From Microbispora hainanensis (GTDB lineage: Bacteria; Actinomycetota; Actinomycetes; Streptosporangiales; Streptosporangiaceae), in NCBI RefSeq assembly GCF_006874475.1, contig NZ_VIRM01000012.1, forward strand, positions 107,287 through 171,286: a DNA stretch of 64,000 bases. Reading direction: 5' to 3'. The position numbers and the translations under genes are program-made. Below are positions 1 to 9,965 of this stretch, in pieces (the first letter of the stretch is position 1; every line of letters starts with the position of its first letter). The notes under the pieces were generated by a model. That model did not search any database and was not told the origin of the DNA. It saw nothing but the letters and a program-made list of their open reading frames with translations.

Positions 1-194
1 CGGCCGAGCAGGGACAGGCGTGGCTGCGGGCGCTCAACGACGTCCGGCTCGCGCTCGGCGTGCGGCTGGAGGTCACCGAGGAGGTCCACGAGGAGATCGC
101 CTCGATGTCCGAGGACGACCCCCGCTATCCGGCGTACGTGACCTACGACTGGCTGACCTACCTGCAGGACACCCTTGTCAGGGCGCTTTGGTAG
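1..194 (+). CDS. DUF2017-like protein, C-terminal fragment
   Basis: The open frame enters from the left edge and ends at TAG 192-194. The visible tail is about 63 residues, begins AEQGQAWLRALNDVRLALG and ends in a WLTYLQDTLVRALW-type sequence. In many actinomycetes a DUF2017 protein of unknown function sits directly before the Mec+/CysO/CysM genes, and both the tail and the position fit that. The family assignment is an inference because most of the gene lies outside the window. The next gene starts about 10 bp after the stop, so the two are probably cotranscribed. Confidence 0.6.
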   Translation, partial: AEQGQAWLRALNDVRLALGVRLEVTEEVHEEIASMSEDDPRYPAYVTYDWLTYLQDTLVRALW

Positions 195-204
195 GTTTCG
201 CAGC

Positions 205-621
205 ATGCTGACGATCTCACGCGAGCTGGTCGACAAGATCGTGGCCCATGCCCGGGCCGACCACCCCGACGAGGCGTGCGGTGTCGTGGCCGGGCCCGCC
301 GGATCCGACCGTCCCGAGCGGTTCGTCCCCATGGAGAACGCCGAGCGCTCGCCGACGTTCTACCGGTTCGACTCGATGGAGCAGTTCCGCGTGTGGCGGG
401 AGATGGACGACCGCGACGAGGTGCCCGTCGTGATCTACCACTCCCACACCGCCACCGAGGCGTACCCCTCCCGTACGGACATCAGCTACGCCTCCGAGCC
501 CGACGCCCACTATGTGCTGGTGTCGACCGCCTCGGAGGAGGAGACGCCCTTCCGGTCCTACCGGATCGTGGACGGCGTCGTGACCGAGGAGGAAGTCAAG
601 ATCGTAGAGTCGTACGGTTAA
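205..621 (+). CDS. mec: Mec+-type JAMM/MPN metallopeptidase (M67 family)
   Basis: This 138-residue zinc protease matches Mec+, which in Mycobacterium releases cysteine from the thiocarboxylate carrier CysO. The JAMM motif is complete: Glu23, His79, His81, Ser89 and Asp92 in an HSH-x7-S-x2-D arrangement. The ATG at 205 gives the usual M-L-T-I N-terminus; an in-frame upstream start at 175 would overlap the previous gene. cysO and cysM follow, so the whole CysO-dependent cysteine pathway is present. The CysO here has two residues after Gly-Gly, so this enzyme may also have to trim its C-terminus (inference). Confidence 0.9.
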   Translation: MLTISRELVDKIVAHARADHPDEACGVVAGPAGSDRPERFVPMENAERSPTFYRFDSMEQFRVWREMDDRDEVPVVIYHSHTATEAYPSRTDISYASEPDAHYVLVSTASEEETPFRSYRIVDGVVTEEEVKIVESYG

Positions 622-882
622 ACTTGAGCCATGGCTAACGATGACGCTCGTCCCGTGTCGTCACCGGCTGTCCTGTCGCGCCGGGTGCGCCCGGAATCGC
701 CTGTTCAGGCATTCCTCTTCGCGCACACGCCGTCTGTCGTCGTCTACGACTGTCGCTGAACCCGGTCGCCCACGCGGCGTCGGGGGAAGAAGGCCGCTGG
801 AATCGCCGCCCGCCTGCCCATGTTCAGAGCAGGTGGACGCTCCACCATAACGACGACCACTGATCAAGGAGATTGAGCCGAC
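622..882 (+). promoter_or_regulatory. leader region between mec and cysO with a short ORF and two competing hairpins
   Basis: This 261-base gap breaks an otherwise tight operon. It contains a 42-codon ORF at 631-759 (MANDDARPVS..., ending VVVYDCR), which starts 10 bases after the mec stop but has no strong ribosome site. Two hairpins follow. The first pairs 811-817 (CGCCTGC) with 829-835 (GCAGGTG). The second pairs 832-837 (GGTGGA) with 841-846 (TCCACC). They share bases 832-835, so they cannot form together. cysO then has a strong AAGGAG site about 10 bases before its ATG. An ORF plus alternative structures ahead of a cysteine gene resembles an attenuator, but this is an inference. Confidence 0.4.
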
Positions 883-1161
883 ATGGCCATCGAGGTCCGC
901 ATTCCTACGATCCTCCGCAATTACACCGATGGCGCCAAGGCGGTCAACGCCAAGGGAGCGACCCTCGAAGAGCTGATCGGCGACCTGGAGTCGCGTCACC
1001 CCGGCCTGAAGGACCGGCTGGTCGACGAGTCCGGGCTGCGCCGCTTCGTCAACGTCTACCTCAACGACGAGGACGTACGCTTCCTCGGCGGGCTCGGCAC
1101 CCCCGTCGCCGACGGCGACACCGTGACCGTGCTCCCGGCCGTCGCGGGCGGAGCGCGCTAA
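883..1161 (+). CDS. cysO: CysO-like sulfur carrier protein (MoaD/ThiS fold)
   Basis: This is a 92-residue ubiquitin-fold sulfur carrier. The N-terminus (MAIEVRIPTILRNYTDG) and the segment RFVNVYLNDEDVRF are typical of CysO, which in its thiocarboxylate form donates sulfide to CysM. The C-terminus reads PAVAGGAR. In Mycobacterium CysO ends at the Gly-Gly, whereas here Ala-Arg follow before the TAA. The carrier could not be adenylated until those two residues are removed, and the JAMM protease encoded upstream is the obvious candidate. It has a strong SD (AAGGAG), and cysM begins at the base after the stop codon. Confidence 0.9.
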   Translation: MAIEVRIPTILRNYTDGAKAVNAKGATLEELIGDLESRHPGLKDRLVDESGLRRFVNVYLNDEDVRFLGGLGTPVADGDTVTVLPAVAGGAR

Positions 1162-2109
<948 letters not shown>

Positions 2110-2126
2110 TCGCCGTCGAACGCCGA

Positions 2127-2190
2127 CCGGCTCACCCCGCCCGCTCCGGCATGGGTGGGCCGGAGATCCGGTTCGGACGGGATGAGCCGG
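2127..2190. terminator. nested inverted repeats between convergent genes
   Basis: An outer repeat (CCGGCTCA 2127-2134 with TGAGCCGG 2183-2190) encloses an inner hairpin (CTCCGG 2144-2149 with CCGGAG 2160-2165). The structure sits between cysM (+) and the DUF3352 gene (-). It is placed as a bidirectional terminator of the actinomycete kind, without a U-tract. Confidence 0.5.
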
Positions 2191-2200
2191 AGTATGGGGT

Positions 2201-3820
2201 TCAGTTGAACACGACCCGGAGGGTGAAGGTCGAGCCGTCCTCGCCGTGGGTGCCGCTGAGACCGACCGCCCGCAGCTTCTCCGCGTCGGCGCGCTCCTGG
2301 TCGTTCAGCGCGCGCAGGTAGAGCTTCTCCAGCCGGTCGAGGTCGGCGTACACGGCGTAGGTGGCGTTCGCGGCGTCCGGGACGGCCAGGCGGAAGGTCT
2401 CGCTCTCGCCGAGCGTGCCGCCGCCGTTGAGCGCGTCGGCGTACTCCTGGGTGCTCGCGATCACGAACCGCCCGTCGCCCTCGGCGGTGGCGATGTCGGC
2501 GGACCTCTCCATGCCGTTCAGATGGCCCCTGAGCCGGTCGACCACGTCGCGCGCCTTGGCGGTGTCCGTCGTGACCACGGCGCCGATCCGGGGCAGCGCG
2601 CCGTCGAGGTCCTGCTCGTCCAGGGCGAGCGTGAACGTGCGGCCCAGCAGCGTCGCGAGGTCGTCCGGCAGGGACAGGCCATACTGCGCCCGCGCCTGGT
2701 CGAGGGCCTGCCTGACCGATGCGCCGCCCGAGTCGCTCGCCGCCTGCTCGATCGACGGCCACTGCTCGCGCAGCAGGTCGCCCAGGCCGGAGACCGAGGC
2801 CGCCGCGACCGTGGAGGCGGGCAGCTCGCCGATGCTCACCGGCTCGGGCCGGCCCTGCACGGCCGTGCCGCCGCGGGTGATCCCGGCCAGCTCGGCGTAG
2901 TCCCCCGAGAACCGGAGGGCGCCGGCGAACCGCATGCCCTTGATCTGCTCCAGCACGGGCGTGGCGGCGACCTCGCTCCAGCCCGCGCCGGCGACCTTCT
3001 CCACGTCCATCCAGAACGACAGCACGCCCTGCTCGCCCAGCGCGCCGAGGTCCGCGGCGAAGTGCGGATCGCCGGACAGCGGCGCCGCCTTGACGTACTC
3101 GTCGGCCAGCTTCTGGCTCGTCGCGATCACGGCGTACCCGTCGCGGAACGCCAGGCCGCCCTTGCCGCCGAGGCCCATCTTGGCGATGCCGGTCCGGGCC
3201 GCCGCCTCGTCCTTCACCTGTACGGCGAGCGCCCCGACGGGGTCGCCGCCGCCGTCCCCGGGGAGCACGGCGAGGCCGACGCGGTCGCCCAGCCAGGGCT
3301 CGACGTCCCTGGCGTAGTCGATCTTCGACAGTTCGGGGTCGTCCTTCTGCAGCGCGGTGACGAGGGCCTTGCGGGGGTCGTCCCCGCCGAAGGCGTCGCG
3401 GGTGGCGGAGAACTTGCGGGCGATGCCGAACAACGCGAGCTTCTGCCCGGCCGACGGGTCGAGGTCGAGCCGCACGTAGGCCATCGCGTTCGCGGGCAGC
3501 ACGTCCTGCGGCTGCGTGCCGCCGCCGCTGAGCTTCGAAGCGGCCCATACGCCGCCGCCGGCGACCACCCCGACGAGCACGGCGGCCACCAGCGCGATTA
3601 TCCAGCCGCGCCCCCGCCTGCCCTCGCTGCGAGGCGGGGCGGGCGGGCCGGGCACGGTGGCGAAGCCGATCTCCTCCGGCTCCGTCCAGGACGGCAGCCG
3701 CACGGTGTGCGGCTCGCTCGCGGCGGCGCGGGGAATGCGATAGGCGACGGTGCGGTCGAGGTCGGGCTCGTCACCCGGCCGCCAGGGGCTCGGGGGGTTG
3801 GGGGAGGTGTCGGGGGACAT
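2201..3820 (-). CDS. DUF3352 family membrane-anchored protein
   Basis: This 539-residue protein has a short Pro-rich cytoplasmic N-terminus, one transmembrane segment at about 73-94 preceded by SEGRRGRG, and a large extracytoplasmic part. That part, beginning near VLPANAMAYVRLDLDPSAGQK, resembles DUF3352, a family of unknown function common in actinobacteria. There is no lipobox or catalytic motif. It is transcribed convergently with cysM and faces away from the thioesterase gene, so it appears monocistronic. Confidence 0.75.
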   Translation of the reverse strand: MSPDTSPNPPSPWRPGDEPDLDRTVAYRIPRAAASEPHTVRLPSWTEPEEIGFATVPGPPAPPRSEGRRGRGWIIALVAAVLVGVVAGGGVWAASKLSGGGTQPQDVLPANAMAYVRLDLDPSAGQKLALFGIARKFSATRDAFGGDDPRKALVTALQKDDPELSKIDYARDVEPWLGDRVGLAVLPGDGGGDPVGALAVQVKDEAAARTGIAKMGLGGKGGLAFRDGYAVIATSQKLADEYVKAAPLSGDPHFAADLGALGEQGVLSFWMDVEKVAGAGWSEVAATPVLEQIKGMRFAGALRFSGDYAELAGITRGGTAVQGRPEPVSIGELPASTVAAASVSGLGDLLREQWPSIEQAASDSGGASVRQALDQARAQYGLSLPDDLATLLGRTFTLALDEQDLDGALPRIGAVVTTDTAKARDVVDRLRGHLNGMERSADIATAEGDGRFVIASTQEYADALNGGGTLGESETFRLAVPDAANATYAVYADLDRLEKLYLRALNDQERADAEKLRAVGLSGTHGEDGSTFTLRVVFN

Positions 3821-4022
3821 GGGGGCTCACTCACAGGCGTCGTCGTCAGGTACGCCGCGAAGGTAGGCGCGGCCGGTAGCGGTGCGCTTGCAGCCCGCTT
3901 GACCTCGAGCGCGGCGCGGCCACGCCCGGCGGGCCGCGCGCGAGCCCACCCCGGTCCGGCCCGCTCGCGTGAGCTGTCTCACGCGCGCGGGCCGTGGGAT
4001 CCGCCGGAGTGCCACGCTAGAG

Positions 4023-4039
4023 TAATGAGCAGAACATTA
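4023..4039. promoter_or_regulatory. AT-rich inverted repeat upstream of the thioesterase gene
   Basis: TAATG 4023-4027 and CATTA 4035-4039 form a dyad with 7 bases between the arms, 24 bases before the thioesterase ATG. AT-rich sequence is scarce in this GC-rich stretch. A TetR- or MarR-type operator overlapping the promoter is plausible, but no regulator gene lies beside it. Confidence 0.35.
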
Positions 4040-4062
4040 TTCGGTAGAGCGGCGAGGGGCGC

Positions 4063-4857
4063 ATGACCAAGTTCGACGAGGCGACGCAGGCCATCCGGGT
4101 CGACGACACCACCTACGACGTGTGTCTCGACGACGGATACTCCATCGGAGGGCCGCTCAACGGCGGCTACCTCATGGCCACGATGCTGCGCGCCGTGGTG
4201 GACGCCTCGCCGCATGCGCACCCGATCTCGACGAGCGCCCAGTTCCTTCGCGTGGCCCGGCCGGGCCCGGCCCGGGTGCTGCTCGAACCGCTCAAGACGG
4301 GCCGTACGGCGGCGATGACCCGGGCGCGGCTCGTCCAGGACGGCGAGTCGTTCATCGAGATGCTCGTCACGACCGCCACGCTCGCGGAGGAGGCGGTCCC
4401 CGACTGGGCGGACGGCCCGTCGGCCGTCATGCCGGACCTGGCCGGCTGCGTGCGCCTGCCCCAGCCCAAGCCCGAGTCGAACATGAACCTCAGCGCCCGG
4501 ATGGAGCTCGCCTTCGACCCGCCCACGATCGGCTGGCTCACCGGCACGCCGACGGGACGGCCCGAGTCACGCGCGTACTTCCGGCTGGTGGAGCCGCAGG
4601 ACCCCGACCCGTACGTGCTGGCGCTGGCGGTGGACGCGCTGCCGCCGGTCGTGTTCTCGGCGGGGGCGCGGGGCTGGGCCCCGACGGTGGAGCTGACCTG
4701 GCACCTGCGGGCCCTGCCCGCGCCCGGGTGGCTGACCCTGATCGGCGGCGGGCGCCTGATCAGCGACGGCTGGTTCGACGAGGAGGTCGAGGTGTGGGAC
4801 TCGGCGGGCCGGCTGGTCGCCCAGTCGCGCCAGATCGCGCGCCTGGGCCGAGGCTAG
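4063..4857 (+). CDS. acyl-CoA thioesterase-like protein (TesB/hotdog fold)
   Basis: This 264-residue protein has the double-hotdog layout of TesB-like thioesterases, which hydrolyse acyl-CoA esters. The N-terminal half carries LNGGYLMATMLRAVVDASPH followed by TSAQFLRVARPGPARVLLEP. The C-terminal half has the ELTWHLRALPAPGWL and SDGWFDEEVEVWDSAGRLVAQSRQ strands usual for the second domain. Substrate chain length cannot be told. The start has a GAGGGGC ribosome site. The gene stands alone; murI begins 82 bases later with its own putative promoter. Confidence 0.8.
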   Translation: MTKFDEATQAIRVDDTTYDVCLDDGYSIGGPLNGGYLMATMLRAVVDASPHAHPISTSAQFLRVARPGPARVLLEPLKTGRTAAMTRARLVQDGESFIEMLVTTATLAEEAVPDWADGPSAVMPDLAGCVRLPQPKPESNMNLSARMELAFDPPTIGWLTGTPTGRPESRAYFRLVEPQDPDPYVLALAVDALPPVVFSAGARGWAPTVELTWHLRALPAPGWLTLIGGGRLISDGWFDEEVEVWDSAGRLVAQSRQIARLGRG

Positions 4858-4925
4858 ACCGTACGTCCCCGCCGCCCGGCGCGCGATGTGAGCATTCTTA
4901 CCGTCTGTGGCGGGGATCAGTCCCC

Positions 4926-4942
4926 TAACCTTGGGAAGCGTG
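4926..4942 (+). promoter_or_regulatory. -10 element implying a leaderless murI start
   Basis: TAACCT at 4926-4931 fits the TANNNT -10 consensus and lies 8 bases before GTG 4940. There is no properly spaced Shine-Dalgarno sequence, so a leaderless transcript starting at or next to that GTG is the simplest reading. Confidence 0.35.
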
Positions 4943-5776
4943 CCGGAGGACAACACCAGGGCGATCGGGATCTTTGACAGCGGGGTGGGCGGCCTGACCG
5001 TCGCCCGGGCGATCATCGACCAGCTACCCCACGAATCGATCTTCTACGTGGCCGACACGGCCCACCAGCCGTACGGGCCCAAGAGCATCGCCGAGCTCCG
5101 CGCATACGCGCTGGAGGTCATGGACCACCTGGTCGAGCACGACGTGAAGATGCTGGTCATCGCGTGCAACAGCGCCAGCTCGGCCGTGCTCAGGGACGCC
5201 AGGGAGCGCTACGACGTCCCGGTCGTCGAGGTGATCCAGCCCGCCACCCGGCGGGCCGTGCGGGCCACGAGGAACGGCAGGGTCGGCGTGATCGCCACCC
5301 GGGCCACGATCGAGTCGATGGCCTACCACGACGCCTTCGCCGCCGCCCCCGACGTCGAGCTGGTCGCGGTGGCCGCGCCCCTGCTCGTGGAGTTCGTCGA
5401 ACGGGGCGAGACGATGAGCGAGGAGCTCATCGAGGTGGTCACGGGCTATCTCAAGCCGATCCAGGACGCGGGGTGCGACACGCTCATCCTCGGCTGCACG
5501 CACTATCCACTGCTGACCGGCGCCCTGTCGTACGTCGCCGGGGACGGGGTCACGCTGGTGTCCAGCGCCGAGGAGACGGCCAAGGACGTCTACCGCGTCC
5601 TGCACGACCGCGGGCTGTCCAACGGCGCGGGCGAGCCGCGCCACCACTTCCGCGCGACCGGCGACACCGAGCTGTTCGAACGGCTCGGGCAGCGCTTCCT
5701 CGGTCCCGAGCTCCAGTCGGTGGAGCGGACCGCCTCCGGCATCGGCGACGTCAGCGGCGTAGGGAGTTCTCGATGA
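4940..5776 (+). CDS. murI: glutamate racemase MurI
   Basis: This enzyme interconverts L- and D-glutamate for peptidoglycan synthesis. With the GTG start at 4940 it has 278 residues and begins [18 protein letters not shown]. The two catalytic cysteines lie in IACNSAS and LILGCTHYP, and [12 protein letters not shown] is the family start. CNSAS in place of CNTA is also seen in actinobacterial MurI. An in-frame GTG at 4907 would add 11 residues unlike the family. The last codons overlap the next gene by ATGA. Confidence 0.93.
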   Translation: MPEDNTRAIGIFDSGVGGLTVARAIIDQLPHESIFYVADTAHQPYGPKSIAELRAYALEVMDHLVEHDVKMLVIACNSASSAVLRDARERYDVPVVEVIQPATRRAVRATRNGRVGVIATRATIESMAYHDAFAAAPDVELVAVAAPLLVEFVERGETMSEELIEVVTGYLKPIQDAGCDTLILGCTHYPLLTGALSYVAGDGVTLVSSAEETAKDVYRVLHDRGLSNGAGEPRHHFRATGDTELFERLGQRFLGPELQSVERTASGIGDVSGVGSSR

Positions 5777-6525
5777 AACTGACGATCATCGGATGCTCGG
5801 GCAGCTTTCCCGGCCCCGACAGTCCGGCCTCCTGCTACCTCTTCGAGGCGGAGGGCTTCCGGCTGGTGATGGACTTCGGCAACGGCTCGCTGGGCGCGCT
5901 GCAGCGGCACGCCGGGCTCTACGACGTCGACGCCATCCTCCTGTCCCACCTGCACGCCGACCACTGCCTCGACCTGTGCGCCTACCACGTCGTGCGCACC
6001 TACACCCCCGACGGCCCCCTGCCGAAGGTGCCCGTGCACGGACCGGCGGGCGCCTCCAAGCGGCTCAACGCGGCGTACGCGATGCCGGACGAGCCCGTAA
6101 TGGAGAACTCCTTCGACTTCGTACGGCTGTCGCCCGGCACCCGGCACGTCGGCCCGTTCGAGGTGACGGCCGCCCCGATGAACCACCCCGTGGAGACCTA
6201 CGGCTTCCGCGTCACCCACCAGGGCCGCTCCGTCGCCTACTCGGCCGACACCGGCGAGTCGGCCGAGCTGGTCAAGCTGGCGCACGAGGCCGACGTGCTG
6301 CTGTGCGAGGCGTCCTTCCTCGACCAGCCGGGCCTGACCCCCGGCCTGCACCTGAGCGGCAGACAGGCGGCCGAGCACGCCGCCCGCGCCGAGGCCGGCG
6401 CGCTCGTCCTCACCCATCTCGTCCCGTGGTACGACAAGTCGCGCATCCTGGAGGACGCCTCGCGCGGCGGCTTCGCCGGGCCGATGGAGTTGGCGCGGAG
6501 CGGGGCCGTGTATGACCTAGGGTGA
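5773..6525 (+). CDS. MBL-fold metallohydrolase, Rv1339-like (candidate cAMP phosphodiesterase)
   Basis: This 250-residue metallo-beta-lactamase-fold protein has the metal motif HLHADHC plus downstream [15 protein letters not shown] and LTHLVPWYD. In mycobacteria the gene at this position after murI is Rv1339, reported as an atypical class II cyclic-nucleotide phosphodiesterase. RNase Z-like folds share these motifs, so the substrate is less certain than the fold. It is translationally coupled to murI (ATGA overlap) and runs into rph. Confidence 0.8.
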   Translation: MKLTIIGCSGSFPGPDSPASCYLFEAEGFRLVMDFGNGSLGALQRHAGLYDVDAILLSHLHADHCLDLCAYHVVRTYTPDGPLPKVPVHGPAGASKRLNAAYAMPDEPVMENSFDFVRLSPGTRHVGPFEVTAAPMNHPVETYGFRVTHQGRSVAYSADTGESAELVKLAHEADVLLCEASFLDQPGLTPGLHLSGRQAAEHAARAEAGALVLTHLVPWYDKSRILEDASRGGFAGPMELARSGAVYDLG

Positions 6526-6530
6526 CCCGT

Positions 6531-7247
<717 letters not shown>

Positions 7248-7266
7248 TTCACGGGAGATCGACAGC

Positions 7267-7869
7267 ATGAACAAGGTGATCCTCGCCACCCGGAACACCG
7301 GGAAGATCGTGGAGCTGCGCCGGATCCTCGCCGACGCCGGCGTGCCGGTCGAGCTCGTCGGTCTTGAGGCGTTCCCGCACATCGGCGACGTGGCCGAGAC
7401 CGGGCTCACGTTCGCGGAGAACGCGCTGCTCAAGGCCCACGCGGTCGCCTCGGTCAGCGGGTTGCCCGCCATCGCCGACGACTCCGGCCTGTGCGTCGAC
7501 GCCCTGAACGGCATGCCGGGCATCTTCTCCGCCCGCTGGTCGGGGCGCCACGGCGACGACGACGCCAACCTCGACCTGCTGCTCGCGCAGATCGGCGACG
7601 TGCCGGACGGCCGCCGCCAGGCCCACTTCGCGTGCTCGGCCGCGCTCGCGCTGCCGACGGGGGAGGAGCACGTGGTGGAGGGAGCCGTGCACGGCCACCT
7701 CATCCGCGAGCGGCGCGGCACGGGCGGCTTCGGCTACGACCCGATCTTCGTGCCGGACGGCGACACCCGCACGACGGCCGAGATGACGGCCGAGGAGAAG
7801 GACGCGATCAGCCACCGGGGCAAGGCGTTCCGGGCCATCGCCCCGGTGATCGCCCAGGTGGTCTCGTAA
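7267..7869 (+). CDS. rdgB: non-canonical purine NTP pyrophosphatase RdgB/HAM1
   Basis: This 200-residue house-cleaning enzyme hydrolyses ITP, dITP and XTP to monophosphates. The substrate loop ATRNTGKIVELRRIL, the metal site ADDSGLCVDAL and GFGYDPIFVPDG are all present, with SHRGKAFRA near the end. A GGGAG ribosome site precedes ATG 7267. It is the last gene of the murI-MBL-rph-rdgB run. Confidence 0.96.
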   Translation: MNKVILATRNTGKIVELRRILADAGVPVELVGLEAFPHIGDVAETGLTFAENALLKAHAVASVSGLPAIADDSGLCVDALNGMPGIFSARWSGRHGDDDANLDLLLAQIGDVPDGRRQAHFACSAALALPTGEEHVVEGAVHGHLIRERRGTGGFGYDPIFVPDGDTRTTAEMTAEEKDAISHRGKAFRAIAPVIAQVVS

Positions 7870-7927
7870 CCCCTCTCGTAATGACGCCGTAAGACCCGGG
7901 CGGGCGGACGGGCGTAGCGTTCAGGAC

Positions 7928-9787
7928 GTGAACGCAGCAGGCACCCGCATGCCCGCCTGGGCGGCCGCGCTGACCGGCCTCGTCGCCGGCGCGGTGGCGC
8001 TCGGGGTGGCCCAGATCGTCGCCGGTCTGATCGATCCCGCCGCCGCGCCGGTCGTCGCCGTGGGCGGCGCCATGGTCGACGCCACGCCCGCCGGTCTCAA
8101 GGAATGGGCGATCCGCACCTTCGGCTCCAACGACAAGCCGGTCCTGCTCGGCGGCATTGTCGTCGTGCTCGCCCTCGTCGCCGCGGGTCTCGGCCTGCTC
8201 GCCCGCCGCAGGACGGCGTACGGCACACTGGGCCTGGCCGTGTTCGGCCTCGTCGGCGCCGCCGCGGCGCTGTCCCGGCCGGACGCCGGGGTGGCGCACG
8301 TGCTGCCCTCGCTCGTCGGCGCCGCGGCCGGCGCGTGGACGCTGCCGCGTCTGAAGCGCCGCGCCCTGAGCAGCGGCGAGGAGGACTACGTGGCGGCCAG
8401 CCGGGCCGCCGACCGCGCCGAAGGCGGCAGGGTCCTGGCGGCGCCCGCGCCGGCAGATAGCACGAGGGCCGCGGGGGAGGGGAGCCGCGCGGCGGAGTCC
8501 GGTCCCGCGCCATCGCCCGGCCGGCCGCCCGCGCCGTCGCCCGCTCAGCGGTCCGTGCCGTCGTCCGCTCGGCAGCCCGCGCCGTCGCCCGCCATGCCGG
8601 CCGTCATGCGGGCGGGCATGGGGTTGGGCACAGGGCCGGGCACAGGGCCGGGCACAGGGTCGGGCGCGGGATCCGGTGTTGGGCCGGGTGTCGGATCGGA
8701 CGCCGTGCCGTACGCCTTCGACCGGCGCAGGCTCCTGACCGGAGCGGCCGCGGGGGTCGCGGTGGCGGGCGTCGCCGGGTTCGGCGGATGGCTGCTGAAG
8801 GGCTCCAAGGACGCCGAACTGGCCCGGCGCGGCGTGTCCAGGATGCTGCCGCGCGCGGCCCGCCCGGCCGCGCCCATCCCCGCCGGGGCGGACCTGCGGA
8901 TTCCCGGCCTCTCGCCGTTCGTCACCCCCAACGCGGACTTCTACCGCGTGGACACCGCACTCGTCGTGCCGTCGGTGGACCCGGCCCGATGGACGTTGAA
9001 GATCCACGGCCTGGTGGACAGACCGGTCGAGCTGACCTTCGCCGACCTGCTCAAACGCCCTCTCATGGAAGCGGACGTCACGCTGACCTGCGTGTCCAAC
9101 GAGGTCGGCGGGCCGTACATCGGCAACGCCCGCTGGCTCGGCGCCCGGCTCGCCGACGTGCTTCGGGAGGCCGGGATCCGGCGCGAGGCCGACATGCTGC
9201 TCAGCGTCTCCGAGGACGGCTGGACCTGCGGCACGCCGGTCGACGTGGTCATGGACGGCCGCGACGCGCTGCTCGCCGTCGCCATGAACGGCGAGGTGCT
9301 CCCGGAGTCCCACGGCTTCCCGGTCCGCCAGGTCGTGCCCGGACTGTACGGATATGTGTCGGCGACGAAGTGGGTCACCGAGATCAGGGTCACCCGGTTC
9401 GACCAGGACGAGGCCTACTGGACGCCGCGCGGCTGGGCTCCCAAGGGCCCGATCAAGACCCAGTCGAGGATCGACCTGCCTCGTGACGGGGACGATGTCA
9501 CGCTGGGCCGTACGACCGTGGCGGGCGTCGCCTGGGCCCAGCACCGCGGCGTCGACGCGGTGGAGGTGCGGGTGGACGGCGGCGCGTGGCAGCAGGCGAG
9601 ACTCGCGCAGGTCCCCGGGCCCGACACCTGGCGGCAGTGGTCGCTCGACCTCGTCCTGACGCCGGGCCGGCACACGATCGCCGTGCGGGCCACCGACGCG
9701 TCCGGCTACACGCAGACCGCGGACGAGGCCCCGCCCGCCCCCGACGGCGCCACCGGCTTCCACACGATCACCGTCACGGCCCGCTGA
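7928..9787 (+). CDS. membrane-anchored molybdopterin oxidoreductase (sulfite-oxidase family) with an internal Tat-like segment
   Basis: This 619-residue protein starts with about four hydrophobic segments (roughly 12-32, 71-92, 98-116 and 123-140). A long Ala/Pro/Gly-rich linker follows, with GTGPGTGPGTGSGAG-type repeats. Arg266-Arg267-Arg268 stand directly before a fifth hydrophobic segment (272-292, FDRRRLLTGAAAGVAVAG). The catalytic part is an oxidoreductase molybdopterin-binding domain with the Mo-ligand Cys388 in LTCVSNEVGG, and a Mo-co dimerisation-like C-terminus. Polytopic actinobacterial proteins of this kind are thought to insert the early helices by Sec and the last by Tat, which places the cofactor domain outside. 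TAGCGT at 7915-7920 suggests a leaderless GTG start. Confidence 0.85.
   Translation: MNAAGTRMPAWAAALTGLVAGAVALGVAQIVAGLIDPAAAPVVAVGGAMVDATPAGLKEWAIRTFGSNDKPVLLGGIVVVLALVAAGLGLLARRRTAYGTLGLAVFGLVGAAAALSRPDAGVAHVLPSLVGAAAGAWTLPRLKRRALSSGEEDYVAASRAADRAEGGRVLAAPAPADSTRAAGEGSRAAESGPAPSPGRPPAPSPAQRSVPSSARQPAPSPAMPAVMRAGMGLGTGPGTGPGTGSGAGSGVGPGVGSDAVPYAFDRRRLLTGAAAGVAVAGVAGFGGWLLKGSKDAELARRGVSRMLPRAARPAAPIPAGADLRIPGLSPFVTPNADFYRVDTALVVPSVDPARWTLKIHGLVDRPVELTFADLLKRPLMEADVTLTCVSNEVGGPYIGNARWLGARLADVLREAGIRREADMLLSVSEDGWTCGTPVDVVMDGRDALLAVAMNGEVLPESHGFPVRQVVPGLYGYVSATKWVTEIRVTRFDQDEAYWTPRGWAPKGPIKTQSRIDLPRDGDDVTLGRTTVAGVAWAQHRGVDAVEVRVDGGAWQQARLAQVPGPDTWRQWSLDLVLTPGRHTIAVRATDASGYTQTADEAPPAPDGATGFHTITVTAR
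8626..8665 (+). repeat. 12-bp in-gene tandem repeat (GGGCACAGGGCC type)
   Basis: About three copies of a 12-bp unit encode the GTGP repeats in the linker of the molybdopterin oxidoreductase. The period is a multiple of three, so copy-number change would only alter linker length. Confidence 0.7.
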
Positions 9788-9828
9788 CCGTCCCCGCGCG
9801 ATCTCCGGCGGAGAGCCGGGCCGGCAGT

Positions 9829-9887
9829 CGGATCGAAGCCGGATCTGAAGCCGGATCTGAAGCCGGGTCGGAAGTCGGGTCTGAAGT
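9829..9887 (+). repeat. 12-bp intergenic tandem repeat (CGGATCTGAAGC type)
   Basis: Five units follow the oxidoreductase stop: one of 11 bases at 9829-9839, then four of 12 bases (9840-9851, 9852-9863, 9864-9875, 9876-9887). The last two drift to CGGGTCTGAAGT. The array ends 35 bases before a TACCAT -10-like element (9923-9928) for the next gene. Confidence 0.75.
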
Positions 9888-9965
9888 TGGAAAAACCCGC
9901 CGTGCCCCGGACGGCCCGCCTCTACCATCGGCACGCTGATGTGCGCGAGGAGGGGGGCCAAGCGC

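Noticed and set aside
2246..4066. 606-residue plus-strand frame opposite the DUF3352 gene
   Set aside because: Shadow frame: its translation is Arg/Gly/Ala-rich without a fold, while the minus strand has the membrane anchor and DUF3352 pattern.
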